Positions 33,189 to 42,216 of a stretch of DNA of 64,000 nucleotides are shown here, in pieces; the stretch's first letter is position 1, and each line of letters starts with the position of its first letter. The stretch comes from JAWWBS01 sp033720815 (lineage in GTDB: Bacteria; Pseudomonadota; Gammaproteobacteria; Natronospirales; JAJUFS01). Made by a program: the position numbers and the translations under genes. The notes beneath the pieces are model-generated. The model made no database searches. It was given only the letters and a program-made list of their open reading frames with translations, and was not told where the DNA came from. The DNA lies in contig JAWWBT010000001.1 of assembly GCA_033720815.1 (NCBI GenBank), positions 1-64,000 on the forward strand. Reading direction: 5' to 3'.

Positions 33189-34486
33189 TCGCTGGCTTTC
33201 TCCTTTTCGGCGACCAGGGCATCGACGGTGGCATTGAAACTCGCAACAAGCCTGTCGTAACGCTCACCCGTACCCGGTCCCGAGAAGCTCGTGTGGATGC
33301 GGCGAACTTCGCCGGTGTGATCGATGAAGATCGTCGTCGGGTACGCCAGCACCGCATTCAATTGCGGCAGGGCATCGGAGGCAACATCCTTTTCGGACGT
33401 TCCGGCAATCAGTGTCGGGTATTCCACGCCGAATTCCTCGCGCCATTCGGCGACCTGTTCAGCAGCGGCATCGAATTCCTCGTAATGCTCGAACATCAAA
33501 GCAACAATCTCGACCCCGCGCTCACGGTTCTCCTTGTACCAGGGTGCAAGGAAGGCCGTCTCGTCACCGCAGTTCGGGCACCAGCTGCCTGCGATCTGCA
33601 CGATCACGACCTTGTCGCGGAACATCGGGTCGGACAATGACACGGGCTCGCCTTCAAGGTTCGGGAAGGTGAAGCCGAAGGAGTCATAACCTTCCTTGAG
33701 GAAGGTCATCTCATCGCCATCGGGAATATCGGCATCCGGGTCACGCTCGGCCACCCAGCTTTCATGCCAGGCAGTTCCCGACCAGAAATCGCCGGAGAGC
33801 GTATCGCTTTCCTCATCGTGACTCGCCGTAAACAGGAAGACATGCGAGCCATCGTAGGTGGACAGGTAGATATCGCCGTTGCGCACTTCACCGGCAAGGA
33901 ATCGATAATCACCGGTCGGCGTCAGGAAGGTGCCTTCGAGCTGCGTACCGGCCTGCTCGAATTCCGCGACGGCTTCGGTTTCATTGCCTTCATCATCGGT
34001 AAAGGTCACCGCCCAACGACCGGTAACATCGACACCCGGCGGTGCAAGGCGCTCGAAGAACCGATATTGCTTGCCATGTTCTGCGCGTACCGGCATCACC
34101 TGCGTTTCATCGCGCTTCTTCTTGTACAGCTTGCCGACCAGTACACCATCGTTCAGCGTGCCCTCGATGCGCGTATCGTAGGCAGTCATGTCCAGCAGCA
34201 ACTCGCTGCCGTCCAGTTCGACGCGCGGCACACGAACCCGCTCTTCGCCATTGATGTAGTACACCGCCGGCAGTCCCTCGGCTCTTGGCACCACCTGCAT
34301 CTGCACCGGCAGCACGTGGTCCTGCAGGGAAATCTCCATGCGCCACATGCCATGACGCAACGGGCTTTCCGCTGAATCCGCAACAGGCTCGGTCGCCGTG
34401 TTGTCACTGGTAGCGGTTTCACTATCACCGCAGGCCATGAGGAATCCGGCGAACAGCATGGGGGCAAGTCGTTGAATCATCGTCAT
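33185..34486 (-). CDS. Thioredoxin-fold (TlpA-like) lipoprotein with N-terminal beta domain
   Basis: A 433-residue exported lipoprotein with lipobox FLMAC (Cys19). Residues 45-255 form a beta-rich part of unrecognised type (MWRMEISLQDHVLPVQM, VTGRWAVTF). From about 265 on there is a TlpA/ResA-type thioredoxin domain with WCPNC (Cys303, Cys306) and the cis-Pro block YPTTIFID. It should be a membrane-attached thiol reductant or oxidant facing the periplasm. GAGGA lies 7 nt before the ATG. It is coupled to the acetyl-CoA transferase gene and lies 10 bp after the acetyltransferase; the tie between these functions is unclear. Confidence 0.86.
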   Translation of the reverse strand: MTMIQRLAPMLFAGFLMACGDSETATSDNTATEPVADSAESPLRHGMWRMEISLQDHVLPVQMQVVPRAEGLPAVYYINGEERVRVPRVELDGSELLLDMTAYDTRIEGTLNDGVLVGKLYKKKRDETQVMPVRAEHGKQYRFFERLAPPGVDVTGRWAVTFTDDEGNETEAVAEFEQAGTQLEGTFLTPTGDYRFLAGEVRNGDIYLSTYDGSHVFLFTASHDEESDTLSGDFWSGTAWHESWVAERDPDADIPDGDEMTFLKEGYDSFGFTFPNLEGEPVSLSDPMFRDKVVIVQIAGSWCPNCGDETAFLAPWYKENRERGVEIVALMFEHYEEFDAAAEQVAEWREEFGVEYPTLIAGTSEKDVASDALPQLNAVLAYPTTIFIDHTGEVRRIHTSFSGPGTGERYDRLVASFNATVDALVAEKEKASE

Positions 34487-34496
34487 GGATCAATCC

Positions 34497-34982
34497 TCAT
34501 TGGCGGGAAGCAAGCGCGCGAAGCGCGTCGTCGTCGATTCGGCAGGTTCGCCAGTCTGTCATCAATCGCGCACCCATGGCTTCATAGAATTCGATGGCCG
34601 GACGGTTCCAGTCGAGCACGGACCATTCGAAACGCGCACAGCCACGCTCGACCGCAATCGCGGCAAGCTCTTTCAGCATCGCCTTGCCGATACCCTTGCC
34701 GCGATGATCGACCTGCACATAGAGGTCTTCGAGATACAGGCCCCGTACCCCGCGGAAGGTCGAGAAATTATGAAAGAAAAGCGCGAACCCGACCGGCTCT
34801 TCCTGCCACTCTGCGACCAGCACTTCGGCCTGGGGGTGTTGGCCAAAAAGGTTTTCGCGCAACTGTTCTTCGGTCGCCTCGACCTCGTGCGCAAGTTTCT
34901 CGTACTCGGCCAGTTCGTGAATGAAGCCGAGCACCAGGCCAACATCACCTTTGGTAGAAGGACGGATATTCAAGTCGCTCAC
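34497..34982 (-). CDS. GNAT acetyltransferase, SSAT-like
   Basis: A 161-residue acetyl-CoA-dependent N-acetyltransferase. The N-terminal FIHELAEYEKL and the central YLEDLYVQVDHRGKGIGKAML (acetyl-CoA loop RGKGIG) are like those of diamine/spermidine N1-acetyltransferases, as is WSVLDWNRPAIEFYEAMGA near the end. Polyamine acetylation is the likeliest role and matches the deoxyhypusine-synthase-like gene in the same run, but thialysine or amino-acid acetylation is possible. The ATG overlaps the threonine-aldolase stop (34979-34982) by 4 bp. Confidence 0.85.
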   Translation of the reverse strand: MSDLNIRPSTKGDVGLVLGFIHELAEYEKLAHEVEATEEQLRENLFGQHPQAEVLVAEWQEEPVGFALFFHNFSTFRGVRGLYLEDLYVQVDHRGKGIGKAMLKELAAIAVERGCARFEWSVLDWNRPAIEFYEAMGARLMTDWRTCRIDDDALRALASRQ

Positions 34983-36034
34983 GATGCGCGGCTCCTTTCA
35001 TTCGCAAGGAAATCATTGAAAGCTTTCGCAACGGTATCGATATCGTCATCTTCGATATCGAGGTGGGTGACGAGGCGCAGGCGTTTCGCAGCACCAATAC
35101 GGATACCTCGCTCGGCGTGGAAATCCGCCAGTGCCTGCGGGTCGGCATGCTCAAGGTTCACGAACAGCATGTTGGTCTGCACGGGTTCAACGGCGTAACC
35201 GGCATCCATCAGTGCAGCGGCAAGTCGAGCGGTGCGGTGATGATCGTCGGCCAATCGCTCGACATGGTGTTCCAGTGCATGCAGGCCTGCGGCAGCGAGT
35301 ATGCCGGCCTGTCGCATGCCACCACCGACAACCTTGCGCCATCGACGTGCTTCCCGGATGAAATCCTTCGGGCCAACGAGCACTGAACCGACCGGCGCGC
35401 CTAGGCCTTTCGAGAGGCAGATCGATACCGTATCGAAATGCACCGCAATTGCATCGAGTTTCACATCGAGCTTCGCCACCGCATTGAACACGCGCGCGCC
35501 GTCGAGGTGCAGGCCGAGGCCATGCTCATTCACGAATGCCCGCGCCTCGGCAAGGTAGTCGATCGGCAACACCTGGCCATGCACCGTGTTCTCCAGGCAC
35601 AGGAGTTTCGTGCGCGCGAAGTGCGCATCGTCCGGCTTGATTGCGGCCGCCACCTTGTCGAGATCAATTCCACCGAAATCATTGAAGTCGAGTGGTTGTG
35701 GCTGGATGCCACCCAGCACTGCCGCGCCACCGCCTTCGTATTTGTACGTATGCGCCTGCTGGCCAACGATGTATTCATCGCCGCGACCGCAATGCGTGAG
35801 TAGCGCAACCAGGTTGGATTGCGTTCCGGAGGGCAGGAACAGGCCGGCTTCCTTGTGCGCCATCGCGGCCGCACGCTCTTCCAGCGCAGCGACAGTGGGA
35901 TCTTCGCCGTAGACATCATCGCCAACCTCGGCGCGATACATGGCTTCCCGCATCGCATCGGTCGGGCGCGTGACGGTATCGCTGCGGAGATCGATGAATG
36001 AATCTTCGTGGTGGGTGTCGTGACTGGCGCTCAT
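34979..36034 (-). CDS. ltaE: Low-specificity threonine aldolase
   Basis: PLP enzyme that cleaves L-threonine or allo-threonine to glycine and acetaldehyde, 351 residues. Characteristic blocks are DLRSDTVTRPTDAMREAM, the glycine/threonine segment FLPSGTQSNLVAL, LHLDGARVFNA and the PLP lysine in SICLSKGLGAPVGSV. The frame opens at 36058, but ATG 36034 is preferred because AGGAAAGGA precedes it and family members start just before the DLRSDT block. It follows murI by 33 bp and is coupled to the SSAT-like gene. The symbol reflects family similarity. Confidence 0.93.
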   Translation of the reverse strand: MSASHDTHHEDSFIDLRSDTVTRPTDAMREAMYRAEVGDDVYGEDPTVAALEERAAAMAHKEAGLFLPSGTQSNLVALLTHCGRGDEYIVGQQAHTYKYEGGGAAVLGGIQPQPLDFNDFGGIDLDKVAAAIKPDDAHFARTKLLCLENTVHGQVLPIDYLAEARAFVNEHGLGLHLDGARVFNAVAKLDVKLDAIAVHFDTVSICLSKGLGAPVGSVLVGPKDFIREARRWRKVVGGGMRQAGILAAAGLHALEHHVERLADDHHRTARLAAALMDAGYAVEPVQTNMLFVNLEHADPQALADFHAERGIRIGAAKRLRLVTHLDIEDDDIDTVAKAFNDFLANERSRAS

Positions 36035-36067
36035 GGTTCCTTTCCTGCGCCGGATCACGCCGGCGCG

Positions 36068-36907
36068 TCAGTGGTCGGTAATGTCGACGAGCTCTACGCT
36101 GCCGGGAGCCGGCGCCTCTCCCAGGAAACGCGTCGCCGTCGCATGAAAGCGGTCGAGGTTATCCGTGACAAGATACCGGACCTCGCCGCGGGCTTCAGCC
36201 GCTTCACGGCTCAATCTTCGCGCCGCCAGGTCCCCTGCAACCCGTGCTGCGGTGGTCGCTGCGGAATCGACGATGGTCACCGAGGCTGGCAAGGCCGCCG
36301 CGATGGCATCACGCAGCACCGGGAAATGCGTACAACCCAGTACCAGCACGTCACGACCGTGCATCCACTCGCCGGCTTCACCATGGAAATAGCGCGCCAG
36401 CGCGGCATCGACGACCGGACCCTCCGTCCAGCCTTCCTCGGCCAGCGCCACCAGCAGCGCGCAGGCCTGCGCCCGGACATCGGCACCCGGTTCGAGCGCG
36501 GTGACTGCACGGGAATACGCGCCGCCCCGCACCGTACCTTCGGTTGCAATAACGCCGATGCGACGGGTTTTCGATGCGGCAACCGCCGCTGCTGCGCCGG
36601 GTTCGATGACGCCTTCGACGAGACGGTCGGGCCATTCTTCCTGCACCGCAGGCAGCGCCACCGCCGAGGCGGTATTGCAGGCAATCACCAGCGCCTTCAC
36701 ACCACGCCGCTCCAGCAGGCCGGCTGCCTGCAGGGCGTAACGCTGCACGGTTTCCGGCGACCGGGTGCCGTATGGCACGCGCGCCGTATCACCGAGGTAA
36801 AGGAATGATTCCTGCGGCATGGCTTCGCGCAAGGCGCGCAGCACGGTCAGTCCGCCCACGCCGGAATCGAAAATACCGATCGGCAGGTCAGTTGCGCTAT
36901 CCGTCAC
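36068..36907 (-). CDS. murI: Glutamate racemase
   Basis: Makes D-glutamate for peptidoglycan. The 279-residue protein begins near PIGIFDSGVGGLTVLRAL and has both catalytic cysteines: ACNTASA and LGCTHFP. The family N-terminus fits a GTG start at 36907, which overlaps the TGA of the kinase gene as GTGA and has GGGGA 7 nt upstream; the longer frame lies inside the kinase gene and is rejected. Coupling of a wall-precursor enzyme to a CHASE2 Ser/Thr kinase is notable because such kinases often act on wall synthesis. Confidence 0.95.
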   Translation of the reverse strand: MTDSATDLPIGIFDSGVGGLTVLRALREAMPQESFLYLGDTARVPYGTRSPETVQRYALQAAGLLERRGVKALVIACNTASAVALPAVQEEWPDRLVEGVIEPGAAAAVAASKTRRIGVIATEGTVRGGAYSRAVTALEPGADVRAQACALLVALAEEGWTEGPVVDAALARYFHGEAGEWMHGRDVLVLGCTHFPVLRDAIAAALPASVTIVDSAATTAARVAGDLAARRLSREAAEARGEVRYLVTDNLDRFHATATRFLGEAPAPGSVELVDITDH

Positions 36908-39435
36908 CTGGATTTCCCCACCCTGGCGGCACATTCCCGCAGTGCCGCCGCCATGTCGCGGCCGGACTGCCAGCGTGCGCCGGGTTCCTTCTGTATCGCG
37001 CGGTCGATGATATCCAGCACGCAATCAGGCAGTGAGTCATTCCATGCGCTGACCGGAATCGCCTCTTCATTGGCAATGCGATACATCAGGGTACCGAGCG
37101 GCTCACCGGTAAAGGGCAGGTGCCCGCTGACCAGCTGGTATAGCGAAACACCCAGTGACCACAGGTCGCTGCGTCCGTCGAGGCGCTTGCCGGAAACCTG
37201 CTCCGGCGACATGAAGCTCGGGCTGCCGAGGATGGTGCCGGTGCGGGTCTGGCTGGCATCGGCCAGATGCGCCACGCCGAAATCCGTGACCTTGATTTCC
37301 ATGTCGTCGCCGCTGAGCACCAGGTTCGCCGGCTTCACGTCGCGGTGGATCACGTTCTGGTCGTGCGCAGCCTGCAGCGCATCCGCGACGCGCGCCACCA
37401 GGTCCAGCACGCGTGGCAACGGCAAGAGTTCGTTTTCCTTCGCATGGGCGGCGAGCGATGGGCCCTTGAGGAAGTCCATCGCGATGTAGGCAAGGCCCTC
37501 TTCCTCACCGACATCGTAGATGGTCACGATATTCGGATGACTCAACCGGCCGGCAGCTTCCGCCTCGCGGAAGAATCGTGCCTGCACTTCCTCGAGCTTC
37601 TCACCCTCGAATTCGTTCTGCAGGGCCAGGGTCTTCACCGCGACATCACGTCCGATGCGCGCATCCTGGCCACGATAGACAACGCCCATCGAGCCACGCG
37701 CGATTTCCTCGAGGATGCTGAAGCGTCCCAGCATCGGCGCATTGCGCGGGTCGCGCGTTTCGCCCGGCTCGATATCGATCGGGTGCTTGCGATGGCGCAG
37801 CGATTGCTCCTCGAGGCGTTGCAGGCGATTGATGCGCTGGTCGATTTCCGGCGTTGCAGGCGCTGTTTTCTTGATATGACGGAAGACCTTCAATGCCTTG
37901 GCGAAATGCTGGCGACGCTCGTAGTCGTGCGCCAGGTCATGCAGCTGCTCGAGCGCGGCTTCTTCCGGCTCGCACTGGCGCAGCGCCTCGAAGGCACGGT
38001 CCAGCTGGCCATGGCTGCGTCGGTCCTTGCCCAGTTCAAGGTTCGCCAGCGAGAGGCGACGGCGTTGTTCATCACCGGCATGCAGCCACCTGCGCTGCAG
38101 GGCAAGGACGACATGTCCCACTGCAAGGGCCAGCACGGGGCCGGACAATGGCATCCAGGTCGACTGGGAAATCAGCAGCAGCAATTCGATGTTGATCAAG
38201 ACGACCGCAAATACCACCGAGCCCAATGCGGCCCAGCGCCAGTCCATGCGTGGCACCGCCAGCAGCAGCCACGCGCCCACCAGCAACCAGGCGAACCACC
38301 TTGCAGGCGCCACCCACCAGGGCGTTGCATAGACGTCACCCGCGTAGAAGCTGGCTGCGACCTGCGACAGCGCGACCGCCGAATGGACACGGTCGCTGCG
38401 CGGCGTTGTTACCAGTGGCTCGAGGTCGGAGCCCAGCAGCACGACGCGTCCCTGCAGGGCGTCCCTGGGCAAGGCACCTGCCAGCACGTCGGCAATCGAG
38501 AAGCGCTCGATCGCTCCCGGACCATCGAGCGGATAGAAATACGGCAAGGCATTTGCCTCGCGGTCGGTCGAAATCCAGTGGCGGCCAAGTGCCGCGCCCT
38601 CGCCTGCCAGCAGCCAGAGGCTGCCACGCTGCGCGTCCGTCGCGAGCATAGCCATGCGCAACGGCAGGCTGGGAAGCAACTGGCCGTTCACTTCACCGAC
38701 CAGCGGGTAGCGAGAAAAATCCGCGGGCACCAGTTGCAGGCCTACACCGCTGGCAGCATCCAGCAGGCTTGGAGGTAGTTTGGCCGGCGCAAAATCGGGC
38801 AGGTCAGGCGCGCTGCGCCATTCATCGAGCCAGCCGGCCAGCGGCATGCGCGGCGGCACCAGGTCGTCCGGCATGTTCAACGGACGGGCGCCACGGCTGG
38901 AAAAATCGAGTCGCCACCGGGTAAGCGACTCGGCGATATCGCCATCGGCGGCGGCATCCGGGTCTTCGAGCTGTGGAATCGCCAGGAGGCTTCCCGGCAC
39001 GGCGCGCAAGCCATCTGCCAGTGCGTCATTCGGCTGTACCCGTGCCCGCAATTCGGCAAGCGTGCCGGCCGCATCACCGGCAAGCTGCGATTCGAGGCTA
39101 TCGAGCGCGGCCACGGTCGCCGGTGTGGCCGCATCCACCATCGGCAGGTTCCAGGCTACGCCGCGAACCCCGGCGTCATCCAGCGCCTGCAGCAGGCGAC
39201 GCATTTCCGGGCCCGACCACGGCCATTCGCCCACCGACTTGCGGGCGGCATCGTCCAGCATCAGTACAGCGAATCGCTCGCTGGCGCGGCGCGGCGCGGA
39301 GACCTCCATGCCAAACGAATAGGCAGCCTCTTCCAGCGCCCGGAAACTGCCGGAAGCGAAGCCGGCGAGCAGCAGCACGAAAAGGAGCGCCACGGCGGGC
39401 AGCAGGCGGTGAAGCGGGTGGCGGCTTGATATCAC
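36904..39435 (-). CDS. CHASE2-domain Ser/Thr protein kinase
   Basis: Membrane receptor kinase of about 843 residues. There is an N-terminal signal-anchor helix, an extracytoplasmic CHASE2 sensor (roughly 40-330, with VLMLDDAARKSVGEWPW and the late GRVVLLGSDLEPL), three membrane helices, a helical TPR-like linker, and a C-terminal Hanks kinase domain (about 580-843). The kinase motifs are intact: VAVK, HRDVKPAN, DFG and SPEQ; the G-loop is ARGSMG, so the first Gly is Ala. The start is uncertain: GTG 39435 is chosen before the first helix; an ATG at 39519 is possible. A TTGCAG-N16-TACAGT promoter-like pair lies between these starts. It leads the murI operon. Confidence 0.87.
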   Translation of the reverse strand: MISSRHPLHRLLPAVALLFVLLLAGFASGSFRALEEAAYSFGMEVSAPRRASERFAVLMLDDAARKSVGEWPWSGPEMRRLLQALDDAGVRGVAWNLPMVDAATPATVAALDSLESQLAGDAAGTLAELRARVQPNDALADGLRAVPGSLLAIPQLEDPDAAADGDIAESLTRWRLDFSSRGARPLNMPDDLVPPRMPLAGWLDEWRSAPDLPDFAPAKLPPSLLDAASGVGLQLVPADFSRYPLVGEVNGQLLPSLPLRMAMLATDAQRGSLWLLAGEGAALGRHWISTDREANALPYFYPLDGPGAIERFSIADVLAGALPRDALQGRVVLLGSDLEPLVTTPRSDRVHSAVALSQVAASFYAGDVYATPWWVAPARWFAWLLVGAWLLLAVPRMDWRWAALGSVVFAVVLINIELLLLISQSTWMPLSGPVLALAVGHVVLALQRRWLHAGDEQRRRLSLANLELGKDRRSHGQLDRAFEALRQCEPEEAALEQLHDLAHDYERRQHFAKALKVFRHIKKTAPATPEIDQRINRLQRLEEQSLRHRKHPIDIEPGETRDPRNAPMLGRFSILEEIARGSMGVVYRGQDARIGRDVAVKTLALQNEFEGEKLEEVQARFFREAEAAGRLSHPNIVTIYDVGEEEGLAYIAMDFLKGPSLAAHAKENELLPLPRVLDLVARVADALQAAHDQNVIHRDVKPANLVLSGDDMEIKVTDFGVAHLADASQTRTGTILGSPSFMSPEQVSGKRLDGRSDLWSLGVSLYQLVSGHLPFTGEPLGTLMYRIANEEAIPVSAWNDSLPDCVLDIIDRAIQKEPGARWQSGRDMAAALRECAARVGKSR

Positions 39436-39593
39436 GTCATGTTCCCGTTGCAGCAGTGCAGCACACTGTAAACTGCATAGGGTCGGCTGCAACGTGATGC
39501 TTTTCAAGCTTGGCGGCATTGCTGCTTTGCCGAAGCGCCCGGGAGAAGGTTATTCTAGGCGGCCGCAAAACACTCCTCCGACAAGGCTGATCC

Positions 39594-40922
39594 ATGGAAA
39601 TCGACTGGCATTCCCTGTACACCGAGCACCTCGCAACGCTGACGAAACGCGCGGAAGCCGCCCTGGACCACACCGGCCTGGAACACCTGCTGATCCATAG
39701 CGGTTTCCAGCATTCCGTCTTCTTTGACGATAACGCCTATCCGTTCCGGGTGAATCCGCAGTTCAATGCCTGGGTACCGCTGTATCGCAGCCCGGAATGC
39801 CTTCTTGTCATCACGCCGGGTGAAAAACCGGTGCTGGCCTTCTTTGCGCCCGACGATTTCTGGCACAAGTCCGAAAGGTTGCCGGAGGATTTCTGGACGG
39901 AACACTTCGATATCGTCCATGTCGGTTCACGCGATGACATCAAGCCCCTGCTGCCGAAAGACCGTGCCCACGCGGCGTTCATCGGCGAGCCGTTTGCGGA
40001 ACTGGATGACTGGGCCGTGCAGAACGTCAACCCGGAAGACCTGCTGACCCACATGGATTACCAGCGGGCATGGAAAACGCCGTTCGAGCATGCCTGCCAG
40101 CGCGAGGCGAATCGCCGCGGTGCACGTGCCCATATTGCGGCGGAACGTGCTTTCCGCGACGGCCTGTCGGAATACGATATTCACCTCGCCTACCTTGCCG
40201 CCGCTGTACATCTTGATGAAGAACTGCCCTACAACAACATCATCGCGCTCAACGAGAACGGCGCGACGCTGCATTACCAGCAGCGTGAACGCAGCGCGCC
40301 TGTCGATTCACGCAGCTTCCTCATCGATGCCGGCGCGCAATGGAATGGCTACGCCTCGGACATCACGCGCACCCACAGCCGCGATGACAACCATTTCGCC
40401 GCACTGGTCGCGCGCATGGATGAAGAACAGCGCAAGCTCTGCGACAGCATCAGGCCAGGCATGGAATACGTTGAGTTGCAGCGTGCGACACATCGCGTCG
40501 TGGCCGGGCTGCTGAACGAGTTCGGCATGGCGAAGGGATCGGTGGACGAACTGATCGATACCGGTGTGACCCGAGCCTTCTTCCCGCATGGCATTGGTCA
40601 TTACATTGGCGTGCAGGTGCATGATGTTGGCGGCCTGCTTGGCGATGAGAAGGGCAAGCTGTTGCCGCGCCCCGACGACCAGCCGTTCCTGCGGCTCACC
40701 CGAAAGGTGGATGTCGACCAGGTATTCACGGTTGAACCGGGCCTGTACGTGATAGACACCTTGCTCGAGAAACTGCCGGCAGACGCCAGGAAGCTGCTCG
40801 ACGACGACGGCATCGCGAAGTTCCGCCCCTACGGTGGTGTGCGCATCGAGGACAATGTCCGTGTTACCAGGGATGGCCACGAGAACTTCACCCGCGATGC
40901 CTTCCGCTCGCTGGAAGGCTAG
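39594..40922 (+). CDS. pepQ: Xaa-Pro dipeptidase
   Basis: Mn2+-dependent dipeptidase for Xaa-Pro peptides, 442 residues, matching gammaproteobacterial PepQ (prolidase). It begins MEIDWHSLYTEHL. The C-terminal pita-bread domain has the metal ligands: two Asp in FLIDAGAQWNGYASDITRTH, His in FFPHGIGHYIGVQVHD, Glu in FTVEPGLYVI and in GVRIEDNV. PepQ-like enzymes may also hydrolyse organophosphates incidentally. It is monocistronic and ends in a 39-bp palindromic terminator shared with the convergent next gene. Confidence 0.95.
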   Translation: MEIDWHSLYTEHLATLTKRAEAALDHTGLEHLLIHSGFQHSVFFDDNAYPFRVNPQFNAWVPLYRSPECLLVITPGEKPVLAFFAPDDFWHKSERLPEDFWTEHFDIVHVGSRDDIKPLLPKDRAHAAFIGEPFAELDDWAVQNVNPEDLLTHMDYQRAWKTPFEHACQREANRRGARAHIAAERAFRDGLSEYDIHLAYLAAAVHLDEELPYNNIIALNENGATLHYQQRERSAPVDSRSFLIDAGAQWNGYASDITRTHSRDDNHFAALVARMDEEQRKLCDSIRPGMEYVELQRATHRVVAGLLNEFGMAKGSVDELIDTGVTRAFFPHGIGHYIGVQVHDVGGLLGDEKGKLLPRPDDQPFLRLTRKVDVDQVFTVEPGLYVIDTLLEKLPADARKLLDDDGIAKFRPYGGVRIEDNVRVTRDGHENFTRDAFRSLEG

Positions 40923-40948
40923 CCCCTCGATGAGTACCGCGGTAATGC

Positions 40949-40987
40949 GCATGAAAAAGCCGGCCTTGAAGGCCGGCTTTTTCATGC
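40949..40987. terminator. Perfect 19-bp inverted-repeat bidirectional terminator
   Basis: Arms of 19 bases with a single central G contain A5-GCCGGCCTT and its complement, so a GC stem is followed by T5 in both directions. It closes pepQ and the opposite small gene. Confidence 0.93.
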
Positions 40988-41000
40988 CTGGACAGGCAGC

Positions 41001-41306
41001 TCAATCAAGCAGCTGCTCGAAAACATCGGGATAACCGTAGGATGTCGCACCACGATTGCCGGGATTCTTCGCCGGCTCGGCGCGACGTACAGGCGTTGGC
41101 GGGATCCGGTCGATATCCTCGAAATACCGGTCAACGACCATGTCTTCATACAGCTCGCCGACATATTCGCCAGTCAGCTTGTGCACGCTGGGGCCATTCA
41201 ACTGCCCTACCGGTCGGCCATTCATGGCGAAGATCAGGTTGTCTTCCCAGAAGCCGACGGCATCGCCATCCTCGTTGTATATGTAATTCGTCATCGCCTG
41301 CGGCAT
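41001..41306 (-). CDS. Small protein resembling 4-fold beta-flower domain
   Basis: A 101-residue soluble protein without signal peptide. Repeating units of the type YxxxGxxVGF / IFxMNGRPVGQL / VHKLTGEYVGELYEDMVVD appear four times in the first 60 residues and resemble the 4-fold beta-flower (MORN-like in period) pattern; the tail is proline-rich and ends in EQLLD. The start may be ATG 41306 or 41294 (MTNYIYN); neither has a strong ribosome site. Function is unknown. It is likely a separate unit, 120 bp from its left neighbour. Confidence 0.6.
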   Translation of the reverse strand: MPQAMTNYIYNEDGDAVGFWEDNLIFAMNGRPVGQLNGPSVHKLTGEYVGELYEDMVVDRYFEDIDRIPPTPVRRAEPAKNPGNRGATSYGYPDVFEQLLD

Positions 41307-41426
41307 CCCGCTTCCGTTTCCATTCGTGAGCTATCCATCAATTATTGCGTATCGCCAGCAGGGCGCAATCCGCGATGACCGGATTCCCGATGAGTGGAAC
41401 CCACGCCATGACTGCCGGGCATTGAG

Positions 41427-41618
41427 TCAGACATTCGACCCGCGCGGGCCGAAAAACAGCCACAGGAAGAAGCCAAGAACCGGCAGGAAAAGGATTGCCA
41501 GGACCCACAGCAGCTTGTTGGGGTTCGTACCCCGGCTCTGGACGACGTTCAGGATTGCCCAGATGTCCGCGACCAGGACAAGAAAGCCGAAGAAACCACC
41601 CACCTGCATGCTCATCAT
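41427..41618 (-). CDS. PLDc_N-type small membrane protein
   Basis: A 63-residue two-helix membrane protein: helix 1 FFGFLVLVADIWAILNVV, loop SRGTNPNKLL, helix 2 WVLAILFLPVLGFFLWLFFGPR. The pattern (W..NV..S...P..K..W......P..G...WFL.G) is the phospholipase-D/cardiolipin-synthase N-terminal domain as a stand-alone protein. AAGGAG lies 7 nt before ATG 41618, supporting translation. It lies just downstream of a GNAT gene (11 bp). A role in membrane stress is possible, but none is established. Confidence 0.78.
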   Translation of the reverse strand: MMSMQVGGFFGFLVLVADIWAILNVVQSRGTNPNKLLWVLAILFLPVLGFFLWLFFGPRGSNV

Positions 41619-41629
41619 TGCGCCACTCC

Positions 41630-42121
41630 TTACCGCCTGGCGACGAAGTACATGATGTCGCGACTGCCACTGCGGTCACGACGATCGAATTTCATGCCCG
41701 CCTTCTCCATCACGCGTTGCGATGAGATGTTGCTGGAATCCGTGGCGCCAATGACCTTGCTGTCGCCAAGCGTTTCAAAGCCATGCGTGATCAGCAGCCT
41801 GGCGAGTTCACTGGCCAGGCCCATGCCCCAGTGCTCGGGCGCAAGGCCAAAGAGGATCTGGCGCCTTGGCGGTTCGCCGAAATACCAGAACCCGCCAAAA
41901 CCGATGAGCTCATCGCCATCGGCCGGCGTGACTGCCAGCAGGCCGGTCTTTTCGTCTTCGAACATCTGCCGGCTCCTTGCCAGGAGCTTTGCCGTGTCGT
42001 CACGGCTCAGTTCGAGATTCTCCCAGAGATAGCGGCGCACATCCGGGTCGGTCCAGAGTGCATGCAGCGCATCCAGGTCGGAGTCTTCGAAAGGTCGCAG
42101 CTGAAGTCGATCGGATTTCAT
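41630..42121 (-). CDS. GNAT acetyltransferase (RimJ/RimL-like)
   Basis: A 163-residue N-acetyltransferase. It opens with LQLRPFEDSDLDALHALWTDPDVRRYL, typical of the RimJ-like branch, and the acetyl-CoA-binding segment is ILFGLAPEHWGMGLASELARLLI, with GATDSSNISSQRVMEKAGMKF near the end. ATG 42121 is favoured over 42136 because AAGGGG lies 5 nt upstream. It shares a leftward arrangement with the PLDc_N gene 11 bp downstream. The acceptor may be a ribosomal protein, an amino acid or an antibiotic; nothing here decides. Confidence 0.85.
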   Translation of the reverse strand: MKSDRLQLRPFEDSDLDALHALWTDPDVRRYLWENLELSRDDTAKLLARSRQMFEDEKTGLLAVTPADGDELIGFGGFWYFGEPPRRQILFGLAPEHWGMGLASELARLLITHGFETLGDSKVIGATDSSNISSQRVMEKAGMKFDRRDRSGSRDIMYFVARR

Positions 42122-42216
42122 GAATTCCCCTTTCAACCATCACGTCCTGCGCAACGGCTTCCCCCAATCGGTTCAGCAGATACTTTCACGAATTCGGTGA
42201 CGGCGACAAGCATGAT

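Noticed and set aside
37267..38778. 503-residue open frame opposite the CHASE2 kinase
   Set aside because: The composition is that of an antisense shadow in GC-rich DNA; the kinase on the other strand has a full set of motifs.
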